Positions 1 to 6,958 of a stretch of DNA of 64,000 bases are shown piece by piece. Every line of letters starts with the position of its first letter. The stretch's first letter is position 1. The stretch is from Microbacterium sp. (GTDB taxonomy: Bacteria; Actinomycetota; Actinomycetes; Actinomycetales; Microbacteriaceae), in NCBI RefSeq assembly GCF_031178445.1, contig NZ_JAPSIY010000009.1, positions 1 through 64,000 on the forward strand. Direction: 5' to 3'. The notes beneath the pieces are model-generated. The model was not told where the DNA came from, did not search any database, and was given only the letters and a program-made list of their open reading frames with translations. The position numbers were made by a program, and so were the translations under genes.

Positions 1-38
1 TCGGGCACCGCGCAACAAGCAGAGAGGGGATCGAATCT

Positions 39-308
39 ATGGCACTGGAAGCAGACGTCAAGAAGGCGATCATCGAAGAGTACGCGACGCACCCCGGTGA
101 CACCGGATCCCCCGAGGTGCAGGTCGCGATGCTGACGCAGCGCATCAAGGACCTCACCGAGCACCTCAAGGAGCACAAGCACGACCACCACTCGCGTCGT
201 GGCCTGTTCCTGCTCGTCGGTCAGCGCCGCCGTCTGCTCGGCTACCTCCAGGACATCGACATCGAGCGCTACCGTTCGCTGATCGAGCGTCTCGGACTCC
301 GCCGGTAA
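39..308 (+). CDS. rpsO: 30S ribosomal protein S15
   Basis: Primary 16S rRNA-binding protein of the small subunit, seen here at its usual length of 89 residues. The sequence carries the family core ([18 protein letters not shown], then [10 protein letters not shown]), which contacts the 16S central domain. An AGAGGGGA ribosome-binding site lies 8 nt before the ATG. An intrinsic terminator follows closely, so the gene ends its own transcription unit. pnp, its usual partner in other bacteria, lies about 9 kb downstream with other genes in between. Confidence 0.98.
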   Translation: MALEADVKKAIIEEYATHPGDTGSPEVQVAMLTQRIKDLTEHLKEHKHDHHSRRGLFLLVGQRRRLLGYLQDIDIERYRSLIERLGLRR

Positions 309-343
309 CGCGTCCCGCGTTCAATCGCGCAGAACATTCTTGG

Positions 344-372
344 AAGGCCTCCCCACGGTGTGGGGAGGCCTT
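344..372 (+). terminator. rpsO terminator
   Basis: A perfect 12-bp inverted repeat (AAGGCCTCCCCA / TGGGGAGGCCTT) with a 5-nt loop starts 36 nt after the rpsO stop. Only a short T-containing stretch follows, which is common for actinobacterial terminators. Confidence 0.85.
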
Positions 373-394
373 CGCTTTGCCGGCCTGGTGCGAC

Positions 395-449
395 TTGACG
401 CGGGCACTTGGTTTCCCGTAGGAAAGTGAATAGGGTTTCCGATTGGAAA
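395..449 (+). promoter_or_regulatory. Twin palindromic operator (TTTCC-N4-GGAAA twice) upstream of the membrane protein/regulator pair
   Basis: Two copies of the 14-bp palindrome TTTCC-N4-GGAAA lie at 412-425 and 436-449, each preceded by GG and followed by G, with starts 24 bp apart. A TTGACG hexamer at 395-400 could be a -35 box, which would put the first palindrome over the -10 region and the second over the translation start region. The downstream pair encodes a winged-helix DNA-binding protein, so autoregulation is the obvious inference. The palindromes are seen directly; the promoter and the binding protein are inferred. Confidence 0.6.
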
Positions 450-460
450 GCGGGGCGTTC

Positions 461-1315
461 ATGGATCAGAGACCGGAGCCGGGGGCGATGCCGCTCGACC
501 GGCCGACTCCCGCCACGGCGCAGGCATATCTAGACGAATCGCGGCAGGTCGCGATGCGACGAGAGGAGCGCCTGGATCGGCGCGGCGCCGCACGACTGTT
601 CGCCATCGAAGGCGTCGCTCTGGCCGTTTACAGCACGGTGCTGATGTTCGTCATGCCGGGGGACGGCGTCGGCGTGATGGCTCTGCTGCCCTCGATGCTC
701 ATCTGGGCCATGCTCGCGGGTTCACTCCACGAGGCGTACGGCTACCGGCGTCGCGGTCGGGAACAGCGCGTGCGTGGAACGGTCGCGATATTCCTGATGG
801 CGTGCGTCGTCGGCGCGCTGGGGCTTCTGCTCGCAGGAGTCGAGCTGCCGACGTGGGCGCGTCTGGTGCCGGGCGCTTTCGCACTGGCGGCATTCGGGTA
901 TGTGGCGGTCGGCGAGTGGCGCAGGAGTGCGGCCCGCGTCGGCGTCAGCGCGGACCGCGCGCCCTTCGACCGTGCCACCCGGGTCGTCACTGGGGGCATC
1001 GGCGTCGCACTCGGTATCGCGGTGGCGGGTGTCGGCTCGCCGGATGCCGCCGTGGTCTGGCTGGGATACCTGGTCGTCATGCTCGCGCTCGTGGTCTGGA
1101 GCGTCATGGCGACCGCGGGCGCCGCGCCCGAAGTGGCCGTGGCCTGGGGGCCGCGGACGTGGGGAGCGTTCGCATGCGCGAGCGCGGTGACCGTTCTGCT
1201 CATCCTGCTCGATTCGCGCACTTCGCTTCCGCTTGCGGCCGCGTCTGCGGCCAGCGGTCTCGTGATCGGGGTGGTGTTCGTGCTCATCGCCTCGCTGGGG
1301 CGTCGTCATGGCTGA
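461..1315 (+). CDS. Integral membrane protein, partner of the downstream winged-helix regulator
   Basis: A 284-residue protein with a polar N-terminal segment of about 45 residues followed by roughly eight hydrophobic helices. No enzyme motif was recognised. The start was set at the ATG at 461, preceded by GGAAAG at a spacing of about 10; an in-frame TTG at 443 would add six residues. The stop overlaps the next start by 8 nt, so the two products are translationally coupled. Membrane protein plus winged-helix regulator pairs are common in Actinobacteria, but the role of this one is unknown. Confidence 0.75.
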   Translation: MDQRPEPGAMPLDRPTPATAQAYLDESRQVAMRREERLDRRGAARLFAIEGVALAVYSTVLMFVMPGDGVGVMALLPSMLIWAMLAGSLHEAYGYRRRGREQRVRGTVAIFLMACVVGALGLLLAGVELPTWARLVPGAFALAAFGYVAVGEWRRSAARVGVSADRAPFDRATRVVTGGIGVALGIAVAGVGSPDAAVVWLGYLVVMLALVVWSVMATAGAAPEVAVAWGPRTWGAFACASAVTVLLILLDSRTSLPLAAASAASGLVIGVVFVLIASLGRRHG

Positions 1316-1646
1316 GGATGCCCAGCGCTCGCACCCGCGACTGCGGCTGGATGACAGCTTCGCCAGCGCCATCCGCTTCTCGCTCATGGCTGCGCTCGAA
1401 GAGGATCTCGAACTCGACTTCGCGACGCTCGCCGGCATCCTTCAGGTCTCGGACTCGGCGCTGAGCAAAGCGATCTCCGCTCTCGAGCACGTGAAGTACG
1501 TGAAGGTGCGGAAGGGGCATGCGGGCAGGCGGTCCCGCACCTGGGTGACGGCGACGACGGGTGGCCGGCTTGCGTTCAATGCGCATCTCGATGCGCTTCA
1601 TGCCATCGTCGACTACGGCTCCGGTGCCGCGGCGCAGTCACAGTGA
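1308..1646 (+). CDS. Winged-helix transcriptional regulator (HTH_34-like)
   Basis: A 112-residue single-domain DNA-binding protein. The segment around residues 28-75 (LDFATLAGILQVSDSALSKA, then a basic wing VKVRKGHAGRRSRTWV) matches the winged-helix family found next to membrane proteins in Actinobacteria. No ligand-binding domain is present. The ATG lies inside the 3' end of the membrane-protein gene. It most likely binds the twin palindromes at 412-449 and represses its own two-gene operon; this is inference from position and symmetry. Confidence 0.8.
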   Translation: MAEDAQRSHPRLRLDDSFASAIRFSLMAALEEDLELDFATLAGILQVSDSALSKAISALEHVKYVKVRKGHAGRRSRTWVTATTGGRLAFNAHLDALHAIVDYGSGAAAQSQ

Positions 1647-1685
1647 TCCGCGTGCGTCGCCAACGGACGAGGCCTGTCCGCGAGC

Positions 1686-2690
1686 TCACCCGGAGGCGCC
1701 GAGCAGGTCCGCGTGGTGAAGCGCGGCCACGTCGGGGTGTGCCCGCAGCCGCGATTTGAGGGCGTTCTCGCCGTAGAGGGCGTGGATCGGGTTGGCCGGG
1801 TCGTCCGTGACGCCGCGCGCCTTGACCGCGAGCTCGGCGGGCAGCTCGATCACGGGGAGGCGCTGATCGAGCGCCGGATTGAAGAAGAACGGGATCGAGA
1901 TCCTGTCCTCCGGTTTCCGCGGTGACACGACTCGGTGGTTCGTCGCGCGCAGATACCCACGTGTCGCGTATTCCAGCAACTCGCCGATGTTGACCACGAA
2001 CGTCCCCGGCAGCGGAGGGGCATCCACCCACACGCCGTCACGCTCGACCTGCAGACCGTGCTTGCCCGGCTCCACCCACAGCAGCGTCAGCACCCCGGAG
2101 TCCTTATGCGCCCCCACGCCCTGTTGGGGCTCCGGCGCATCCGTGCCCGGATAGCGCACGATCTTGATGAGGGTCGACGGTTCCCCGAAGTGCTCGTCGA
2201 AATAGTCCGCCTTCGCGCCGAGCGCCAGCGCCCACGCTCGCAGCAGCTTGCGGGCGATCCCTGAAAGTGCGGCGTGCCATTCGGCGACCACCTCCCGCAG
2301 CTCCGGCTGCGCGGCGGGCCAGAGGTTGGGCCCTATCAGTCGATTGAACGCGGGGCCGCCCGCGACAGGAGCGCGCTCGGGCCCGATGTCGATCTGCTCG
2401 CGCCAATCCACCTTGCCCTGGGTGCGTTCACCGCCCACACGGGTGTAACCGCGGAAGTGCGGGCTGTTCACGTTCTCGATCGCGAGCTTGTCGGCTTCGG
2501 GGAGCTCGAAGAAGCGCCGGGCCTCGGTATGCAGGCGCCCTTCGAGCTCGGGCGCGATCCCGGCGCCGGTCAGATAGAAGAAGCCGACGTCGCGGGTCGC
2601 CCGACGCAGGGCCTCGCGAAACTCCGCAGCCGCAGCAGGTCCTGCGTCGAGCTGGGAGAGATCGAGGATCGGCAGGTTCAGGTCCGTCAT
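1686..2690 (-). CDS. 2-oxoglutarate/Fe(II)-dependent oxygenase, isopenicillin N synthase-like
   Basis: A 334-residue protein with the non-haem dioxygenase N-terminal domain (residues 5-120) and the 2OG-Fe(II) jelly-roll domain (about 170-285). The iron ligands are visible as H195 and D197 (GAHKDSG) and H252 (ATNHRVV), and R263 (RISIPFF) fits the co-substrate-binding arginine. Substrate cannot be told from sequence; bacterial members often hydroxylate small molecules or take part in ethylene or antibiotic chemistry. The start is probably leaderless: a TAGCGT box at 2697-2702 on this strand ends 6 nt before the ATG. It converges on the preceding regulator gene. Confidence 0.85.
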   Translation of the reverse strand: MTDLNLPILDLSQLDAGPAAAAEFREALRRATRDVGFFYLTGAGIAPELEGRLHTEARRFFELPEADKLAIENVNSPHFRGYTRVGGERTQGKVDWREQIDIGPERAPVAGGPAFNRLIGPNLWPAAQPELREVVAEWHAALSGIARKLLRAWALALGAKADYFDEHFGEPSTLIKIVRYPGTDAPEPQQGVGAHKDSGVLTLLWVEPGKHGLQVERDGVWVDAPPLPGTFVVNIGELLEYATRGYLRATNHRVVSPRKPEDRISIPFFFNPALDQRLPVIELPAELAVKARGVTDDPANPIHALYGENALKSRLRAHPDVAALHHADLLGASG

Positions 2691-2787
2691 CCTTCGACGC
2701 TAGATGCCCTGCGGTGCGCGACGGCGGTTTGTTGCGGCGTCTTACCCCGGTCTCGGGCGCCGCCGGGGCGCGCGGCGTCCGGTCTTC

Positions 2788-3918
2788 TCAGCTGCGCCGA
2801 GACCCGGTCGGGTCATTGCGGTGATCGGCCGGCGAGGTCAACGAGGCGTCGGCGAACATCCACCGCGGACGCGGCTCGATGAGCGGGCGGAAGACACGCC
2901 GCACGGGTTTGGAGGCCAGTGCGAACGCCGTGGCCACCGAAAGTGCCGTGACCACAGGCAGCCAGATCCAGGTCGGGTCGAGACCCCGCAGTACGCCGGA
3001 TTCGCGGAAGGGATACAGCACGAAGGAGTGCAGCAGGTAGACGTACATCGTGTACTGCCCGAGGGTGGTCCACCACTGCGCGCGACGCGGCAGCAGCGCG
3101 AAGAACGCGGCGCTCAGGAGCAGGGCCAGAGCCATCACCGCCAGCCGCACCGCGCCGGCCCACCATTCGTGCGCGCCGGTCAGGTCTGCGTATGAATCCT
3201 CATAGAAGAACCAGTGCCTCAGGTCGAACGCGTCCCAGGCGGCCAGGCCTGCCCAGCACGCGAACGCCCAGCCTGCGAGCACCAGCACGGCCGTGACCCG
3301 CAGCCACCAGGGGCGATAGTCGATGAGGTTCAGCCGTCGCACGAAGTCGTGCTCCCGCATCCACCAGCCGAGAGTGAAGAAGAACAGCAGGCCCAGCGTG
3401 CGCGACAGCGAGAAGGTGCTGTCGACGTTGGAGAGGTATCCGACGCCGATCGAGATCGCCAGCGTCCACAGCAGAGGCCAGCGCAGCAGCGCGAGGTAGG
3501 GGAGGATGAGCCGGAAGATGCCCAGAGCGAGCAGGAACCACAGCGTCCAAGAAGGCTGGGTGAGGTTCGGGTCGGCGCGGCCTTCGACGAGCCACTTCGT
3601 CAGAGCCCACAGTGCTTCGAAGATGAAGTAGGGCACCAGGATGTCGGTGATGACCCGCGACATCTGCCGCCTGTTCGGGCTGGCCGACTTCGAGAAGTAG
3701 CCGGAGATCATGGCGAAGGCGGGCATGTGGAACGCGTAGATCCACAGGTAGAACGCGTACGAGATGTCGGAATCGTAGGTGAGCCGCTGGATGCCGTGGC
3801 CCAGCACCACCAGCACGATGCACGCGAAGCGGGCGTTGTCCCAGAACGGCACCCGGCGTCGCGGTCTGGCGATCGATCCGGTGGCCGTCTGCGGCGGCTG
3901 TTCCGAGGCACTGCTCAT
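2788..3918 (-). CDS. Membrane acyltransferase 3 family protein
   Basis: A 376-residue polytopic protein of the acyltransferase_3 (OafA/YrhL, fucose-4-O-acetylase-like) family. The first helix carries the signature PFWDNARFACIVLVVLGHGI with the conserved histidine, and FHMPAFAMISGYF follows at about residue 63-75. About ten hydrophobic segments are present. Members transfer acyl groups onto surface polysaccharides or other exported molecules; the acceptor is unknown. It appears to be a single-gene unit, leaderless: TAGCCT at 3925-3930 lies 6 nt upstream of the ATG. Confidence 0.85.
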   Translation of the reverse strand: MSSASEQPPQTATGSIARPRRRVPFWDNARFACIVLVVLGHGIQRLTYDSDISYAFYLWIYAFHMPAFAMISGYFSKSASPNRRQMSRVITDILVPYFIFEALWALTKWLVEGRADPNLTQPSWTLWFLLALGIFRLILPYLALLRWPLLWTLAISIGVGYLSNVDSTFSLSRTLGLLFFFTLGWWMREHDFVRRLNLIDYRPWWLRVTAVLVLAGWAFACWAGLAAWDAFDLRHWFFYEDSYADLTGAHEWWAGAVRLAVMALALLLSAAFFALLPRRAQWWTTLGQYTMYVYLLHSFVLYPFRESGVLRGLDPTWIWLPVVTALSVATAFALASKPVRRVFRPLIEPRPRWMFADASLTSPADHRNDPTGSRRS

Positions 3919-3944
3919 CGTTCGAGGCTACTGCGGGAATATTG

Positions 3945-3974
3945 TTGTCACGCGCATGTTGTACTCGATACATT
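3945..3974 (+). promoter_or_regulatory. Promoter of the monooxygenase/FMN reductase operon
   Basis: A TTGTCA -35 box (3945-3950) and a TACATT -10 box (3969-3974) are separated by 18 bp. TGTA-N5-TACA overlaps the spacer and -10, and ATTCA-N2-TGAAT (3972-3983) follows immediately in an unusually AT-rich stretch, so a repressor site at the start region is likely. Confidence 0.55.
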
Positions 3975-4022
3975 CATTTGAATAAAAGGGCGACCGATAG
4001 GGCGCCTCGAGTGGAGAGAACA

Positions 4023-5240
4023 GTGAACGAGCAGAGCGCCATCCAATTCGGCATCATGTCGGTCAGCGACATCACGCAGGACCCGACGACCGGAATCACG
4101 CCGAGCGAGGCCGAGCGCATCCAGGCGACCGCCACGATCGCACGGCACGCCGAAGAGGTCGGGCTCGACGTCTTCGCGATCGGCGAGCACCACAACCCGC
4201 CGTTCTGGTCATCCAGCCCGACGACCTTCCTCGCGCACGTCGCCGCGCAGACCGAGCGGCTGATCGTCTCGACCTCGACGACGCTGATCACCACCAACGA
4301 TCCGGTGCGCATCGCCGAGGAGTACGCGATGCTCCAGCACGTCACCGGCGGACGCATGGACCTGATGCTCGGGCGGGGCAACACGGGGCCGGTCTATCCG
4401 TGGTTCGGCCAGGACATCCGTCAGGGTCTTCCGCTCGCGATCGAGAACTACGCGCTGCTGCACAAGCTGTGGAGAGAGGACGTGGTGGATTTCGAGGGCA
4501 AGTTCCGCACCCCGCTGCAGGGATTCACAGCGACCCCGCGCCCGCTGGACGGAGTGGCGCCGTTCGTTTGGCACGGCTCGATCCGCACCCCTGAGATCGC
4601 CGAGCAGGCCGCGTATTACGGCGACGGATTCTTCGCGAACAACATCTTCTGGCCCAAAGAGCACTACCAGCGCCTCATCGAGCTGTACCGGCAGCGGTTC
4701 GCCCACTACGGTCACGGCACTGCGGAGGAGGCCATCGTCGGCATCGGCGGTCAGGTGTTCATGGCGGCCAATTCGCAGGACGCGAAGCGGCAGTTCCGGC
4801 CCTACTTCGACAACGCGCCCGTCTACGGCCACGGCCCGAGCATGGAGGACTTCACCGAGATGACTCCGCTGACCGTCGGCTCGCCGCAGGAGGTCATCGA
4901 CCGGTATGCCGGCATGCGCGAGACCTTCGGTGACTTCCAGCGGCAGCTGTTCCTGATCGATCACGCGGGACTGCCTCTGAAGACGGTGCTCGAACAACTC
5001 GACATCCTCGGTGGCGAGGTCGTGCCCGTGCTGCGCAGGGAGCTTGCGAAGAACCGCCCCGACAACGTCCCCGACGGACCGACGCACTCGGCCAGGGTCA
5101 AGGCGGTCTACGGCGACGGTCCGTCGCGCGAGGCGCGCCCGAGCGCCAACCGCGGTGACAACCTCACTGCCGGCTCGCCGTATCAGGACGCTCCGGCCCC
5201 GGCCGGCGCCGCCTTCGGCCTGAGCCGGAAGGACGCCTGA
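4023..5240 (+). CDS. LLM-class flavin-dependent monooxygenase, CE1758 family
   Basis: A 405-residue luciferase-like monooxygenase with a TIM-barrel fold using FMNH2 supplied by a partner reductase. The sequence shows typical blocks (FAIGEHHNPPFWSSSP near residue 50, GRMDLMLGRGNTGPVY near 115). The GTG at 4023 was chosen because GGAGAG lies just upstream; an earlier in-frame TTG would start inside the promoter. The C-terminal 50 residues are low-complexity and proline/alanine-rich. The FMN reductase gene follows after one base. This co-encoded pair corresponds to the CE1758/CE1759 duo; the substrate is unknown. Confidence 0.88.
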   Translation: MNEQSAIQFGIMSVSDITQDPTTGITPSEAERIQATATIARHAEEVGLDVFAIGEHHNPPFWSSSPTTFLAHVAAQTERLIVSTSTTLITTNDPVRIAEEYAMLQHVTGGRMDLMLGRGNTGPVYPWFGQDIRQGLPLAIENYALLHKLWREDVVDFEGKFRTPLQGFTATPRPLDGVAPFVWHGSIRTPEIAEQAAYYGDGFFANNIFWPKEHYQRLIELYRQRFAHYGHGTAEEAIVGIGGQVFMAANSQDAKRQFRPYFDNAPVYGHGPSMEDFTEMTPLTVGSPQEVIDRYAGMRETFGDFQRQLFLIDHAGLPLKTVLEQLDILGGEVVPVLRRELAKNRPDNVPDGPTHSARVKAVYGDGPSREARPSANRGDNLTAGSPYQDAPAPAGAAFGLSRKDA

Positions 5241-5241
5241 G

Positions 5242-5886
5242 ATGGGCGAGCGGCGCGTCGCGGTGATCTCCGCGGGTCTGTCGAATCCTTCGTCGACCCG
5301 GATGCTCGCCGACCGGCTGACTGCAGAGACCGCGAAGGCGCTCCGCGAGCGCGGCATCGACGTGCAGGTCGATGTGATCGAGCTGCGCGACCTCGCACAC
5401 GACATCACCAACAACCTGCTGACCGGCTTCGCGCCCGCACCCCTGGAAGAGGCGATCAACCGAGTCGTCTCGGCGGATGCGGTCATCGCCGTCACTCCGA
5501 TCTTCTCGACGAGCTACTCGGGGCTGTTCAAATCGTTCATCGATGTGCTCGACCCCGACGCGCTCACCGGCAAGCCGGTGCTGATCGGGGCGAACGCAGG
5601 CACGGCACGACACTCCCTGGCCATCGACTACGCGATCAGGCCGCTGTTCACGTATCTGCATGCCGAACCGGTCTCGACCGGCGTCTTCGCAGCGTCGAGC
5701 GACTGGGGTGCCAACGCCGATGAGGTCGCGCCCCTCAGCGCGAGGGTGGAGCGCGGCGCGCGCGAACTCGCCGAAGCAGTGGCCCGCCGCGAGGCGGTCT
5801 CGGATGACGACCCGTTCGATCCCGACACCTATCTCGGCAAGGGGAAGTCCTTCGGGCATCTCCTGGGGGGCCTCGCCGGCGAGTGA
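5242..5886 (+). CDS. NAD(P)H-dependent FMN reductase, CE1759 family
   Basis: A 214-residue flavodoxin-like reductase. The N-terminus (VISAGLSNPSSTRMLADRL) fits the phosphate-binding loop of the SsuE-type fold, and TPIFSTSYSGLFKSFIDVL is the flavin-contact block. It starts one base after the monooxygenase stop, so the two are one operon and the reductase most likely feeds FMNH2 to that enzyme. The electron-donor and FMN roles are known for the family; the pairing is inferred from position. Confidence 0.88.
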   Translation: MGERRVAVISAGLSNPSSTRMLADRLTAETAKALRERGIDVQVDVIELRDLAHDITNNLLTGFAPAPLEEAINRVVSADAVIAVTPIFSTSYSGLFKSFIDVLDPDALTGKPVLIGANAGTARHSLAIDYAIRPLFTYLHAEPVSTGVFAASSDWGANADEVAPLSARVERGARELAEAVARREAVSDDDPFDPDTYLGKGKSFGHLLGGLAGE

Positions 5887-5941
5887 CAGCGCGCTCGCCC
5901 GGAGGGGAGCGCCACCGGCGCAGCTGCGTCTGAGAGGCACC

Positions 5942-5969
5942 GCGGGAGCCGGGTCGACCCGGCTCCCGC
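5942..5969. terminator. Bidirectional terminator between the FMN reductase and DUF5302 genes
   Basis: A perfect 12-bp inverted repeat (GCGGGAGCCGGG / CCCGGCTCCCGC) around a TCGA loop sits between two convergent genes, with a T-rich stretch on the + side. Confidence 0.85.
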
Positions 5970-5979
5970 AGTCTTCTTC

Positions 5980-6153
5980 TCAGCCGCTCTTGCGGCGGAA
6001 CTCGCGCTTGAGCTGCGGAGCGGGCGCGGCGTGGACGGGGGAGTCGCCGTCGAGGTGCGCCTCCCCGCCGTGCTGCCGTGCGTTCTTCCTGTCGAGCGCT
6101 TCCTTGAACTTCCGCTTGATCTCCTCGGATGAGACCGCTTTGTCTTCGCTCAT
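5980..6153 (-). CDS. DUF5302 family small protein
   Basis: A 57-residue charged soluble protein beginning MSEDKAVSSEEIKRKFKEAL and ending in a basic QLKREFRRKSG. It matches the small DUF5302 family of Actinobacteria, whose function is unknown. A TAGGCT -10 box at 6161-6166 on this strand ends 7 nt before the ATG, indicating a leaderless transcript. Confidence 0.8.
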   Translation of the reverse strand: MSEDKAVSSEEIKRKFKEALDRKNARQHGGEAHLDGDSPVHAAPAPQLKREFRRKSG

Positions 6154-6207
6154 GGCCGACAGCCTAGCCCGAATCGGGTGCCAGTCGACGGAAGCCGTCT
6201 CGCCGAC

Positions 6208-6819
6208 TCAGCGGAAGGGACGCCCCGTGGTGTCGCGGCGCTGGGTGCGCGTGACGACGCGATCGATGATCACGCCGATCGCGATCGCGACGACCACGGA
6301 GACGACCACGGCGACCAGCGGCCCACCGGGCAGGATCGCGGCGATCGCCGCGCCGACAGCGGCCTGATAGGCGGCCCATCCCGCCGCCGCGCAGGCGGCG
6401 AGCGACAGAAAGCGCACCGGATGCAACCGGGACGCGCCGGCGGTGAGGTTCACCGCCAGGCGCGCGAACGGCACGAAGCGTGCGGTGAACAGTACGGTCG
6501 CGGCGTTGCGGTCCAGGCGGCGCCGAGCAGCAGTCAGGGCGGCCTGCACCTTCGCCGTGCGCATCCACCGCCACCGCTGCAGTCCGACGCGGCGACCGAT
6601 CAGGAAGCACGTCGCATCGCCCGACCAGGCGGCGATCGCGGCGACCGATATGACCGCCCACAGTGGAGGGGCGCCCTCCGAGACCGCGAGCGCTCCGAGT
6701 GCGGTGACCGCGATCTCACCCGGGACGACGACGAGGAACGCGTCGCAGAGGACCAGCAGCCCCATGGCGATGAGTCCCCACGGTCCCGTCAGGGCGATCA
6801 GCAGCGGATCGGGGAGCAT
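6208..6819 (-). CDS. DedA family (VTT domain) membrane protein
   Basis: A 203-residue inner-membrane protein with the SNARE-associated/VTT fold. Visible motifs are VVVPGEIAVTALGALA, GDATCFLIGRRVGLQRWRW and FTARFVPFARLAVNLTAGAS, the F-x-R-F-x-P-x-R re-entrant block of DedA proteins. Family members move phospholipids or undecaprenyl phosphate across the membrane and support proton-motive-force homeostasis. The ATG at 6819 was chosen from family alignment; no ribosome-binding site is visible and CAGACT lies 6 nt upstream. It is divergent from the glycosyltransferase fusion. Confidence 0.88.
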   Translation of the reverse strand: MLPDPLLIALTGPWGLIAMGLLVLCDAFLVVVPGEIAVTALGALAVSEGAPPLWAVISVAAIAAWSGDATCFLIGRRVGLQRWRWMRTAKVQAALTAARRRLDRNAATVLFTARFVPFARLAVNLTAGASRLHPVRFLSLAACAAAGWAAYQAAVGAAIAAILPGGPLVAVVVSVVVAIAIGVIIDRVVTRTQRRDTTGRPFR

Positions 6820-6958
6820 GGCCGCAGTCTGCACAGCGCGGGTGAACGGGAACCGTCCGGAAGCTGACCGGTGACCGGCATCCGTGCATCGGGTGAACAC
6901 TTCGCCCGCCGCGCGCCGTCGCCGCCATCCGGCCGGTCGCTCGCGACATTCTGGCATC

